Of a DNA stretch of 18,194 nucleotides, positions 1 through 7,540 are shown in pieces (the first letter of the stretch is position 1; each line of letters starts with the position of its first letter). Under the pieces are notes generated by a model. The model was not told the DNA's origin, did not search any database, and was given only the letters and a program-made list of their open reading frames with translations. A program made the position numbers and the translations under genes. This DNA is from SIG714 sp045629725 (GTDB taxonomy: Bacteria > Bacillota > Clostridia > Oscillospirales > CAG-272), in the NCBI GenBank assembly GCA_045629725.1, contig JAZQRT010000158.1, positions 1 through 18,194 on the forward strand. The letters are read 5' to 3'.

Positions 1-1472
1 CAAAGACTTTCCTCCTTTGATGGGTAGTAAACCTTGATGCATGCAGTCTTTTTTGACATTTTTTCGCTTTCGGGCGTGAGTCTTACGGCGCTGAGCATGG
101 AGATGCTTTGCTCTTTTGTAATAAGGGAGGAAAGCGTGACCTCAAAATCAAGGTATATCCTTTCTCCGTCAAAGCGCACTCTTGCTCCTGAGGCGCGGCT
201 GCAGGTCTTGTGGGAGTAGGAAAGTCCTTCCTTATGGGGACGGTCGGATTCAAAGCGTAAGGGAAGTGTAAAATTTACCTCCCGTGTGGGATTTTCGGGG
301 CGGGAAACAAGGAGCGATACCCTGCACTCTCCCTCAAAAGCCATTTTTCCGTGCTTGCCTGCATTATCCGCAAGGTGCATTTCGGGGCGCAGAAAATATG
401 CAATTATCACGTCCTCTGAGTGAAGGGAGCAGTCATCGGCGCTAAGGCTTTCACCCACTGAAAATCCCGAAACAATCTTTTCCTCGGGTGCAAAAAAATT
501 CATGGGAGAAAAAGAATTTTCGGCGTTTCCCGAAACGGAATAGGCATCTGTTGCACAGAATATGTTTTTTCTGTTCATACAGACAATTTCTGTAAGGTAT
601 GAAAGGTCAAGCTCAATGACCCGTCTGTTTCCGAATTCATCGGAAACAATGTTCAGATCGGGGATTTTTGTAAGACATTTTGCGCGGATCATACTCTCAG
701 CCTCCGCACCCTCGGCGCTCAGGTTTTCACTGATGGGAACAACACGGTTTAAAAACCAATTTGCTCCCTCGGGCGAGCGGTAGATACATTCAAAAAGGAG
801 ATTGCCGCGGCACATTATTTCGTTTTTTGAGCCTCGGCACTCGTCGAATATTACTTCTGCATCGGCAAAAATGATCTCGTCAATATCTGGCATGGATTTA
901 TCAAGGGTGATATCCTCGGAAATGGAGAGATCGTCCTCTCTGACACATATGACGTTCATGGAGGGCAGACAGGTCAAATTCATTTGAAGTCCCGTGTCCG
1001 AGCTTTTATTCCCTCCGTAGACCTCGGGGAGCGTTTCCATACCCTGCCAGATCTCAATGGAGGAGGTAAGCTTCATTCTTACGTTCATTTTACGGGGATT
1101 TTGCAAACGGCACTGAGGGGCGGTAACGCAGGGAGTGAGAAAATCCACACATTCATCGCAAAGACCCTCGGCTGAGAGTCTATCCTCGAAGGGAAGAGAG
1201 AAGATCGCCGAGCGCAAGGAGGAATCCTCCGCAAGATAAAGGGCTCTGCAGTAAACGCTTCCGCTGTATTCGAGTCCCGAGGAACCGAGAAATCTTGTTT
1301 CGATCACGGGTTTTGTGATGAATTTCAAAATTTTCTTGGCATCGGGAAGATAATCCGGGAGAATATAATCCTCGGAAAGCTCAAGCGTTTTATCAGAGCA
1401 CTGTGTCATACATGCCCCGCGGTAATCCTCGGGATCTTTAAGCTTTAAATTTTTAATTTGAGAATAATTCAT
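1..1472 (-). CDS. SPOCS (DUF3794) domain protein, SipL-like, 3' end outside window
   Basis: An open minus-strand frame runs from ATG at 1472 to the left edge: 490 residues without a stop. The start follows AAGGAGG (1485-1491) by 12 nt. Repeated beta-rich modules with the SPOCS/DUF3794 signature are visible: LPDYLPDAKKIL at residues 38-49, MPDIDEIIFADAEV at 194-207, and a third module at about 330-450. The last residues seen, VYYPSKEESL (481-490, probably followed by Trp), match the start of the LysM-like domain that usually ends these proteins, so only about 45 residues should be missing. Family knowledge: Clostridioides difficile SipL has SPOCS modules plus a LysM domain, binds SpoIVA and is needed for coat localisation in the mother cell. 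Lying just downstream of sigK with a sigma-E-like promoter fits that role. It could instead be another DUF3794-LysM paralogue, so no symbol is given. Confidence 0.82.
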   Translation of the reverse strand, partial: MNYSQIKNLKLKDPEDYRGACMTQCSDKTLELSEDYILPDYLPDAKKILKFITKPVIETRFLGSSGLEYSGSVYCRALYLAEDSSLRSAIFSLPFEDRLSAEGLCDECVDFLTPCVTAPQCRLQNPRKMNVRMKLTSSIEIWQGMETLPEVYGGNKSSDTGLQMNLTCLPSMNVICVREDDLSISEDITLDKSMPDIDEIIFADAEVIFDECRGSKNEIMCRGNLLFECIYRSPEGANWFLNRVVPISENLSAEGAEAESMIRAKCLTKIPDLNIVSDEFGNRRVIELDLSYLTEIVCMNRKNIFCATDAYSVSGNAENSFSPMNFFAPEEKIVSGFSVGESLSADDCSLHSEDVIIAYFLRPEMHLADNAGKHGKMAFEGECRVSLLVSRPENPTREVNFTLPLRFESDRPHKEGLSYSHKTCSRASGARVRFDGERIYLDFEVTLSSLITKEQSISMLSAVRLTPESEKMSKKTACIKVYYPSKEESL

Positions 1473-1519
1473 AAGTTAATAAGTCCTCCTTTTGGAGCTG
1501 ATCGTTTTTTATTGATATA

Positions 1520-1548
1520 ATACTATGTAGAGTTTATACAAGATATTC
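1520..1548 (-). promoter_or_regulatory. Candidate sigma-E promoter of the SPOCS gene
   Basis: Read on the minus strand, GAATATC (1548-1542) is followed after 14 nt by CATAGTAT (1527-1520). The Bacillus sigma-E consensus is roughly KMATATT, 14-15 nt, CATACAMT, so this matches 6/7 and 6/8 positions. The -35 box lies inside the last codons of sigK (E-Y-L). Transcription would start about 40 nt before the ATG at 1472. Assignment is by pattern only. Confidence 0.6.
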
Positions 1549-2211
1549 CTCGAGCTTTGAAATGGCGGATTTTTCAATACGCGAAACATAGCTTCTTGAA
1601 ATTCCGAGTTTTTTTGCAACTTCCTTTTGAGTCATGGGCGGCGAGTCTTCAAGACCGTAGCGAAGGACGATGATACGCCTTTCCCTTGGAGTCAGCTTTT
1701 CGTTTATAAATTTTATGGCACGGTTGGCGCAGGTCTTGTAGTATATATCCTCGGCGATGGTGTCGGGAGCGGAGATGATGTCCATATAGGTAAGGGGATT
1801 CCCGTCTTTGTCGGCATCTATAGTTTCGTTTATTGATACCTCGGCTGAGGTCTTTTTCTTTTGGCGGAAATACATTAAAATTTCGTTTTGCAGACATTTT
1901 GCGCCATAGGTTGCAAAACGGGCGCCGTTTTTGGGGTCGAAGGAATCGATAGCCTTAATAAGTCCAATGGTGCCGATGGATATAAGGTCGTCTTGATCGT
2001 CGGCGGAGGTGTAATATTTTTTCACGATGTGGGCAACGAGTCTCAAATTATGCTCAATGAGCTTTTCCCTTGCTTTCATATCTCCTTTTTTCATAGCCTC
2101 AAAGTATAAGGCTTCTTCCTTTGCAGAAAGGGGAGGCGGAAAGGATTTTCCGTCGCTTACGTGCAAAAACATATAAAAGAAATTTAGAATGGTTTGGAAC
2201 GGGAACAGCAT
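1534..2211 (-). CDS. sigK: Sporulation sigma factor K (pro-sigma-K)
   Basis: This 225-residue sigma-70 family protein directs RNA polymerase to late mother-cell genes (coat, cortex, lysis). Region 2 spans about residues 50-120 (HNLRLVAHIVKKYY, DLISIGTIGLIKAIDSF, FATYGAKCLQNEILM) and region 4 about 172-225, with the helix-turn-helix MTQKEVAKKLGISRSYVSRIEKSA; both are typical of SigK/SigE. The N-terminus is hydrophobic (MLFPFQTILNFFYMFLHVS, then DGKSFPPPLS), aligning with the pro-sequence that SpoIVFB removes in Bacillus. The gene is a single uninterrupted frame, so no skin-like prophage splits it here. AAGGAGG (2216-2222) lies only 4 nt before the ATG. It is divergent from the phosphatase operon and upstream of the SPOCS gene. 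SigE is the closest alternative, but the FPPPLS junction and the region 4 sequence favour SigK. Confidence 0.93.
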   Translation of the reverse strand: MLFPFQTILNFFYMFLHVSDGKSFPPPLSAKEEALYFEAMKKGDMKAREKLIEHNLRLVAHIVKKYYTSADDQDDLISIGTIGLIKAIDSFDPKNGARFATYGAKCLQNEILMYFRQKKKTSAEVSINETIDADKDGNPLTYMDIISAPDTIAEDIYYKTCANRAIKFINEKLTPRERRIIVLRYGLEDSPPMTQKEVAKKLGISRSYVSRIEKSAISKLEEYLV

Positions 2212-2251
2212 ATATCCTCCTTTGTAATATTACTTATTATTACCCGAATAC

Positions 2252-2280
2252 ATCATATGAAAAATATTTTTTAAAATTGC
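2252..2280 (-). promoter_or_regulatory. Possible sigma-E promoter of sigK
   Basis: On the minus strand GCAATTT (2280-2274), 14 nt, then CATATGAT (2259-2252) match the sigma-E -35 and -10 consensus at 5/7 and 6/8 positions. The spacer length equals that of the candidates before the SPOCS gene and spoIIID. It is weaker than those two and lies in A/T-rich DNA, where chance matches are common. Confidence 0.4.
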
Positions 2281-2288
2281 AAAAAATA

Positions 2289-2317
2289 TGTACAAAGGAA
2301 GGAAAGTGTGATATAAT
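2289..2317 (+). promoter_or_regulatory. Sigma-A promoter of the Ppx/TrmH operon (extended -10)
   Basis: TGTACA (2289-2294), a 17-nt spacer and TATAAT (2312-2317) preceded by TG (2309-2310), giving TGATATAAT, form a good extended -10 promoter. The ATG of the first gene is 22 nt downstream of the -10 box. Confidence 0.7.
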
Positions 2318-2338
2318 TGCGAAGTAGGCGGTGATAAA

Positions 2339-3256
2339 ATGAGAGTAATGATAACGGATATCGGATCAAATACCGTTAAATACGATGTTTTTGAAATTGA
2401 AGGAGATAAACTCAGAAAGACCGAGCATAAAGCGATCGTGCTTGGATTTATAAGCTATATTGACGAAAACGGCGTTCCGAGTGTTGAGGGAGTGGAAAAG
2501 CTTTGTGCTATACTTGACGGGTACAAATCGAGAGCCGAAATGACAGAGTGTCAAAAAATGCTTGTCTTTGCAACAGCTTCGCTTAGAAGATGCAGGGAGC
2601 CTTATAAAGTCATAGAAGAAATTTATGAAAAAACAGGGCTTAAGGTGGAGCTTTTTGACGGAGAAAAGGAAGCCCAAATGAGTCTTCTCGGCGTACTTGC
2701 AACTCACCCCGAAACTGTGAGCGGAGTAATGGCTGATATGGGCGGCGGAAGCACGGAGCTTAATATATACAAGGACAGAAAAAGCGTATATCTCATCAGC
2801 AACCCCTTTGGCGCCCTCAGTCTTAAAAATTCCTTTGTAAAGGATAAGGGGACAGAGCTTGGTTCCTTTGCAAACGAGGCGGAGATCCGTGATATTTATG
2901 ATCATGCCCGCAAGACCGTAAAAGAGGCACATGTGCCAAAGCCCGAGGGTGAGTTTATGTTCATTGTGGGAGGAAGTGCAAGAGCCATCGGCGCGCTCGT
3001 CGCCTTCCATACAGGGAAAAAGGACGAATTTACAAATGATGATCTGAAAGCGATCATAAACGAATATAAGGAAATGACACATGAGCGCCATGAGCTTTTG
3101 AAGGCGTTGACACCGGAGAGGGAAAAGCTTATGATACCTGCAATTTCGGCATTTAGTGCCATATCCGACGAGCTTGGTATTGAAAAAATAAAGGTAGCGC
3201 TTGGCGGAATCAGGGAGGGATATATGTATTCCGAGTTTATGGGAAAGGATAAATAA
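2339..3256 (+). CDS. Ppx/GppA-family phosphatase
   Basis: A 305-residue cytoplasmic protein of the ASKHA fold, with the family's phosphate and nucleotide loops in order: TDIGSNTVKYDVFEI (6-20), the acidic GEKEA stretch (108-112) where the family's catalytic Glu usually lies, MADMGGGSTELN (131-142), VGGSARAIGAL (210-220) and LGGIREGY (288-295). Known members hydrolyse polyphosphate or the 5' phosphate of pppGpp. At about 305 residues this is the short, catalytic-core form, without the C-terminal HD domain of long exopolyphosphatases. AGGCGGTGA (2326-2334) acts as the ribosome-binding site, one mismatch from AGGAGGTGA. Its TAA overlaps the next ATG by one base (TAATG), implying translational coupling to the methyltransferase. 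Substrate (polyP or pppGpp) cannot be decided from sequence. Confidence 0.9.
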   Translation: MRVMITDIGSNTVKYDVFEIEGDKLRKTEHKAIVLGFISYIDENGVPSVEGVEKLCAILDGYKSRAEMTECQKMLVFATASLRRCREPYKVIEEIYEKTGLKVELFDGEKEAQMSLLGVLATHPETVSGVMADMGGGSTELNIYKDRKSVYLISNPFGALSLKNSFVKDKGTELGSFANEAEIRDIYDHARKTVKEAHVPKPEGEFMFIVGGSARAIGALVAFHTGKKDEFTNDDLKAIINEYKEMTHERHELLKALTPEREKLMIPAISAFSAISDELGIEKIKVALGGIREGYMYSEFMGKDK

Positions 3257-4029
3257 TGGCTAAAAAAGAAGAAACAAGGTACGTGGACGAGAATCTGTTT
3301 GAGGGCATCGTGTCCTTCAGAGCGCTTATTGAAATACAAGGCAGTGAACATAATACAAGAAAGATAAAAAAGGTATTTTATGCCGAAGAAAAGCTGAAGA
3401 AGAACAAGGGCGAGTTTTCATATATCAAGGCAAAGAGCTATGAATTCTCTTTTGAAACAGAGCTTGTTCCCATGAGTGTTATTGATGAAATGACCATCGG
3501 TACCTCCCACGGCGGTATTGCGGTAATTACCGCAGAGCGCGAGATTCCCGAGCTTTCGGGTGATTTTATAAAGGATAAGGGCTTTTACGTAATGCTTGAC
3601 GGAATTGAGGATCCTTATAATTTCGGGTATGCCCTCAGGTCTCTTTATGCCGCAGGCGTTGACGGAGTGCTCCTTGCTCCGAGAAATTGGATGAGTGCCG
3701 CAGGCGTCGTTTGCAGATCCTCTGCAGGAGCCTCGGAGCTTTTGCCCATGTGCCTTTGCTCCTCCGGGCTTGAAGCCTTTAAAGAAAAGGGCTATAAAAT
3801 AGTCTGCGCAGATATCGAAAACAGCGTTCCCGTATATGAAGCGGACCTTTCCCGTCCCTTGGTGCTTGTTGTGGGCGGAGAGAAAAGAGGAATTTCAAAT
3901 TCGGTGCTTTCACTTGCGGATACGGTGGTCAGACTCGATTACGGCAGAGAGTTCCCCGCAGCGCTTTCAGCGGCATCGGCAGCGTCCATAATTGCCTTTG
4001 AGGTCTACCGACAGGGAAGGAGAGGTTAA
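3256..4029 (+). CDS. TrmH/SpoU-family RNA 2'-O-methyltransferase-like protein
   Basis: A 257-residue protein. The N-terminal part (about 1-105) resembles the substrate-binding domain of RlmB/TrmH-like enzymes, and the SPOUT knot domain fills the rest. Motif 1 is LDGIEDPYNFGYALRSLYAAGVDGVLL (114-140, with N122 and R128), and motif 2 is VVGGEKRGIS (205-214). Motif 3 is recognisable by place (about 226-248) but degenerate: the usual SLNVS with its conserved Asn reads ALSAA. Canonical members methylate the 2'-OH of a ribose in tRNA or 23S rRNA using S-adenosylmethionine. The start ATG overlaps the stop of the phosphatase gene, and a small Cys-rich gene begins one base after its own stop. The RNA target is unknown and the altered motif 3 lowers confidence in activity. 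Confidence 0.87.
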   Translation: MAKKEETRYVDENLFEGIVSFRALIEIQGSEHNTRKIKKVFYAEEKLKKNKGEFSYIKAKSYEFSFETELVPMSVIDEMTIGTSHGGIAVITAEREIPELSGDFIKDKGFYVMLDGIEDPYNFGYALRSLYAAGVDGVLLAPRNWMSAAGVVCRSSAGASELLPMCLCSSGLEAFKEKGYKIVCADIENSVPVYEADLSRPLVLVVGGEKRGISNSVLSLADTVVRLDYGREFPAALSAASAASIIAFEVYRQGRRG

Positions 4030-4030
4030 A

Positions 4031-4234
4031 ATGCTTTTCGGAAAAAAGAGTAAGGAAGAAGAATACGTAAAATGCTGTGCCCTGTGCGAGCACGCCTCGC
4101 AGGATGGGGGCGAATATATGATCTGCCGCAAAAAAGGGCAGGTGGAGAAAACCTCGGTCTGCCGTAAGTTTACATATGATATAACCAAGCGTATACCCAA
4201 AAAGCGTCCCGACAGGTTTGAGCTTGAGGAATAA
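4031..4234 (+). CDS. Small Cys-rich protein, putative metal-binding
   Basis: A 67-residue protein starting MLFGKKSKEEEYVKCC. GGAAGGAGAGG lies just before the ATG at 4031, which therefore is preferred over an in-frame ATG at 3992 inside the methyltransferase gene. Five cysteines form CCALC (residues 15-19), then YMIC and SVC about 16 and 28 residues later, a spacing compatible with a four-Cys zinc site. Both ends are highly charged (KKSKEEE, KKRPDRFELEE), with no membrane segment. It is the last gene of the phosphatase-methyltransferase unit, separated by one base, which suggests co-expression. I do not recognise a named family, and no function is proposed beyond likely metal or nucleic-acid binding. 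Confidence 0.75.
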   Translation: MLFGKKSKEEEYVKCCALCEHASQDGGEYMICRKKGQVEKTSVCRKFTYDITKRIPKKRPDRFELEE

Positions 4235-4243
4235 AGAAAGCTC

Positions 4244-4272
4244 TTGACATTGGGAAGATATAGGCGTATAAT
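4244..4272 (+). promoter_or_regulatory. Perfect-consensus sigma-A promoter of galT
   Basis: TTGACA (4244-4249), a 17-nt spacer and TATAAT (4267-4272) match the vegetative consensus at every position. The -35 box starts 9 bp after the stop of the Cys-rich gene and no terminator separates them. No palindromic operator or CcpA-like cre site is visible between the promoter and the ATG. Confidence 0.9.
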
Positions 4273-4308
4273 CTAAATGATAGTAAAAGAATAAAAGGGA
4301 GAAAGATT

Positions 4309-5820
4309 ATGATAGAAAAGTATATTGATAAACTCATTCGTTATGCACTTGATACCAAGCTTATCGAAAAGGATGATGAGATCCTCTGCCGTAACAGAGT
4401 TCTTGAAATTCTCGGTATGGATGAATACATCGAGTGCGGGGACGATGGAGAAGCCCTTGAGCTTCACGAGATACTTGAGGCTCTTTGCGACTATGCAGTA
4501 GAAAAGGGAATACTCACAGATACGATCACATACCGTGACCTTTTTGATACAAAGATCATGGGTGCGCTCACTCCCATGCCCTCAACGGTTATCGGTAAAT
4601 TCAACGCTTTGTTTGAAAAGTCCCCCGAGGAGGCAACGGATTATTTCTACGATCTTTCAAAGAATACGAATTACATAAGAGTTGACCGCATCAAAAAGGA
4701 TATGAGATGGAAGTCGGACAGTAAATACGGCGAAATTGATATTTCCGTCAACCTTTCCAAGCCCGAGAAGGACCCCCGTGATATTGCGGCGGCTAAAAAT
4801 GCGGTGCAGTCGGGATACCCCAAATGCCACCTTTGCCGTGAAGCAGAGGGATATGCGGGCAGAATGAACTACCCCGCACGTCAGAACCACAGAATTATTC
4901 CCATCACCATCGGCGGAAATCCTTGGAAGCTCCAGTATTCTCCCTATGTATATTATAACGAGCACTGTATTGCCTTCAACGCAGAGCATACTCCCATGGC
5001 GATCAACCATAATACCTTTGAAAAGCTCCTTGATTTTGTAAGCGTGTTCCCCCACTATTTTATCGGCTCAAACGCTGATCTTCCCATAGTTGGCGGTTCA
5101 ATTCTTTCTCATGACCATTTCCAGGGCGGCAGATACGATTTTGCAATGGCAAAGGCACGTATCAAAATACACCTTGAATTTGAAGGCTTTGAGAACGTTA
5201 AGGCGGGAATCGTAAAGTGGCCCATGTCCGTAATCAGACTTACCTCAAGTGATAGAAGCTCTCTGTCAGCCCTTGCTTGCAAGATACTTGACGCTTGGCG
5301 CGAGTATACGGACGAAGCGGCGTATATCTATGCCTATACCGACGGTGTGCCCCATAATACCATCACTCCCATTGCAAGAAGACGCGGTGAGGAATATGAG
5401 CTTGATCTTGTTCTTCGTAACAATATCACCACCAAAGAGTGCCCCATGGGACTTTACCATCCTCACGCAGAGTACCACCACATTAAAAAGGAAAATATCG
5501 GTCTTATCGAGGTAATGGGACTTGCAGTTCTCCCCGCAAGACTTAAAAATGAAATTGAGCTTATGAAGAAGTATATCCTCGGCGGATGCCGCGAGGAGGA
5601 TAAAGCGGGAATCGAAAGCCATCTTGAGTGGATAGGCGAGTTCCTACCGAGGTATAGCGATATCAATGCAGATAATATTGATACCGTTATCAAGGCAGAG
5701 ATCGGCAAGGTGTTTGAGGGCGTTCTTGAATGTGCAGGCGTATTCAAGGATGAGCTCGACGGTGATGCATTCTTCGTGACCTTCGCTCGTACCGTTGGCG
5801 GAAAAAGCGTAAGCAAATAA
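4309..5820 (+). CDS. galT: UDP-glucose--hexose-1-phosphate uridylyltransferase, class 2
   Basis: A 503-residue cytoplasmic enzyme of the Leloir pathway: it transfers UMP from UDP-glucose to galactose-1-phosphate. The length and motifs are those of the Firmicutes type 2 GalT rather than the roughly 350-residue type 1. Seen are KCHLC (172-176), NHRIIPITIGGNPWKLQYSPY (193-213), the active-site-like SHDHFQGGRYDFAMA (267-281, H268 and H270) and the signature GLYHPHAEYHHIKKENIGLIEVMGLAVLPARL (381-412). GGGAGAAAG precedes the ATG by a few bases. It has its own consensus promoter and a downstream terminator, so it is probably monocistronic; galK, galE and a GalR-type regulator are absent from this window. 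The GH97 enzyme about 4 kb away could be a galactose source, but that link is inference. Confidence 0.93.
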   Translation: MIEKYIDKLIRYALDTKLIEKDDEILCRNRVLEILGMDEYIECGDDGEALELHEILEALCDYAVEKGILTDTITYRDLFDTKIMGALTPMPSTVIGKFNALFEKSPEEATDYFYDLSKNTNYIRVDRIKKDMRWKSDSKYGEIDISVNLSKPEKDPRDIAAAKNAVQSGYPKCHLCREAEGYAGRMNYPARQNHRIIPITIGGNPWKLQYSPYVYYNEHCIAFNAEHTPMAINHNTFEKLLDFVSVFPHYFIGSNADLPIVGGSILSHDHFQGGRYDFAMAKARIKIHLEFEGFENVKAGIVKWPMSVIRLTSSDRSSLSALACKILDAWREYTDEAAYIYAYTDGVPHNTITPIARRRGEEYELDLVLRNNITTKECPMGLYHPHAEYHHIKKENIGLIEVMGLAVLPARLKNEIELMKKYILGGCREEDKAGIESHLEWIGEFLPRYSDINADNIDTVIKAEIGKVFEGVLECAGVFKDELDGDAFFVTFARTVGGKSVSK

Positions 5821-5830
5821 ATATATCATG

Positions 5831-5861
5831 AATCGGCAGGAGAGATCTTGCCGATTTTTTT
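5831..5861 (+). terminator. Intrinsic terminator of galT
   Basis: AATCGGCAGGA pairs with TCTTGCCGATT (11 bp, one G-U pair) around a GAGA tetraloop at 5831-5856, and the T tract runs through 5861. It begins 10 bp after the galT stop. Confidence 0.9.
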
Positions 5862-5931
5862 ATCGGAAATTTGTGAAGGGTTTATTTAAAATCAATTTCT
5901 TGCGTTATAATAAAAATAATTTTCGCAGTAC

Positions 5932-5960
5932 TTGATAAAGGGCGCTGAATGTGGTAAAAT
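5932..5960 (+). promoter_or_regulatory. Sigma-A promoter of cls
   Basis: TTGATA (5932-5937), 17 nt, TAAAAT (5955-5960), with TG at 5952-5953 giving an extended -10 (TGGTAAAAT). The -10 box ends 29 bp before the ATG of cls. A second TATAAT at 5906-5911 has no clear -35 partner. Confidence 0.7.
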
Positions 5961-5989
5961 CTATTTAATATAAATTTTGAGAGGGAAAA

Positions 5990-7540
5990 ATGATCAAAAA
6001 GACAAAAAAGACTTTGGTTAAATATAAAAGAGTTATAATAACCGGATTTCTTGTAGCTTTGCAGCTTGCATGGGTATCGTTTTTTTATTTTTCAGCCTTT
6101 GCAAACGACATGCATCTGACGTCCTTTGTAAAAATAATCTCCCTGTTTTTTATACTGTATATATTAAATAAAAACGATCCGCCCGCATTCAAGCTTCCTT
6201 GGTGCTTGCTCATTATTATGATGCCCTTTTTCGGAATACTCCTTTATTACTGCTTCGGCAACGGCAATCCCACGAGAAAAATGCGTAAAAAGATCAGTAA
6301 TTCAAAGTTTACTCTGCCTGAGGAATATCACGATCACGTCACAAGAGAATCGGAGGGGGCAATACAGAGCATTGGAGAAAAAAGCGGTTGCCAGACTCAC
6401 AGATATCTCACAGGGTGCTCTCAGCCCGCTTTCCGCAACGAGGGGATTGAATATTTCCCATCGGGAGAGGATATGTTCCGCGACTTGATACCGCGGCTCA
6501 AAGGGGCAGAAAAATTTATTTTTATTGAATTTTTTATAATTGAAGAAAGCCAAATGTGGAGCGAAATGCTTGATATCCTCCTTGAAAAAGCAAAGCTCGG
6601 GGTGGATATCAGAATAATATATGACGATTTCGGAACGATGGCGTCGGTGCCCGTAAATTACCCGAAAAAGCTTGAAAGGCTCCATCCGAACATAAAGTGC
6701 ATAAAATTCAACCCCGTTCTTGCCTTTTCGTATTTTTCAGCCAACTGCCGCGACCACCGCAAGATAATCGTAATTGACGGAAAGTGCGCCTATACGGGGG
6801 GAGTCAATATTGCGGACAGGTATATAAACCTCACCTCGCCCTACGGATATTGGAAGGACAGCGGCATCAGGATCGACGGTGCGGCAACGGACAGCTTTAC
6901 CCTTATGTTTTGTCAGATGTGGAACGCATTTCACGAGAACAAGGTGGACGCGGTGCCTCTTGTGGGAAATCACTCCCATCGCGGAGGACTTGAGGGTGTT
7001 GTTCATCCTTATTGCGACATGCCCCATGACGGGGACAATGTCACCGAGAATGTTCTTATTGATATGATAACTCACGCAAAGCGCAGGATATATATTTTTG
7101 CGCCATACCTTATAATTGACCACGAGCTTCGCACATTGCTCTGCAACGCCGCCAAAAGAGGAGTTGATGTTAAGATCATAACTCCGGGAATACCCGATAA
7201 AAAGATCGTCCACCGCCTGTCACGTGCAAATTACAGGCATCTTATATCATCGGGTATAGGTATATACAAATACACTCCCGGTTTTATACATTCAAAAATA
7301 TATCTTGCAGATGAGGACACGGCTCTCGTTACCACCGCCAATATGGATTACAGAAGTCTATATCTGCTTTATGAGTGCGGAGTTTACTTGAACGGTACGC
7401 CGGAGATCCGTGATATTGAGAGGGATATTTTAAACACTCTTGAGGTATCCAAAAAAGTTGACTCTGAGGAGCTGAATCGCGGAGGGCTTATTATAAAGCT
7501 GTTTGATTCGGTTCTCAGAGCCTTTGAAACTCTATTTTAG
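5990..7540 (+). CDS. cls: Cardiolipin synthase (phospholipase D family)
   Basis: A 516-residue membrane-bound enzyme that condenses two phosphatidylglycerols into cardiolipin. Two hydrophobic segments (about 14-37 and 43-59) and a third near 68-88 anchor the N-terminus. Two PLD catalytic HKD motifs follow: HRKIIVIDGKCAYTGGVNIADRY (H256, K258, D263) and HSKIYLADEDTALVTTANMDYRSLYL (H434, K436, D441). This is the usual architecture and length of bacterial Cls. AGAGGG precedes the ATG. The promoter at 5932-5960 serves it alone. Its last 9 bases overlap the 3' end of the convergent cysteine desulfurase gene, and no terminator is present. Other PLD phosphatidyltransferases remain possible, but the membrane anchor and motif spacing fit Cls. 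Confidence 0.93.
   Translation: MIKKTKKTLVKYKRVIITGFLVALQLAWVSFFYFSAFANDMHLTSFVKIISLFFILYILNKNDPPAFKLPWCLLIIMMPFFGILLYYCFGNGNPTRKMRKKISNSKFTLPEEYHDHVTRESEGAIQSIGEKSGCQTHRYLTGCSQPAFRNEGIEYFPSGEDMFRDLIPRLKGAEKFIFIEFFIIEESQMWSEMLDILLEKAKLGVDIRIIYDDFGTMASVPVNYPKKLERLHPNIKCIKFNPVLAFSYFSANCRDHRKIIVIDGKCAYTGGVNIADRYINLTSPYGYWKDSGIRIDGAATDSFTLMFCQMWNAFHENKVDAVPLVGNHSHRGGLEGVVHPYCDMPHDGDNVTENVLIDMITHAKRRIYIFAPYLIIDHELRTLLCNAAKRGVDVKIITPGIPDKKIVHRLSRANYRHLISSGIGIYKYTPGFIHSKIYLADEDTALVTTANMDYRSLYLLYECGVYLNGTPEIRDIERDILNTLEVSKKVDSEELNRGGLIIKLFDSVLRAFETLF

Noticed and set aside
34..1175. Four plus-strand frames of 61-73 codons
   Set aside because: They lie antisense to the open minus-strand SPOCS gene, which has clear family motifs, and none has a good ribosome-binding site.
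2366..3351. Minus-strand frames of 241 and 149 codons
   Set aside because: They are antisense to the phosphatase and methyltransferase genes, whose motifs and promoter are clear; the antisense products show no recognisable domains.
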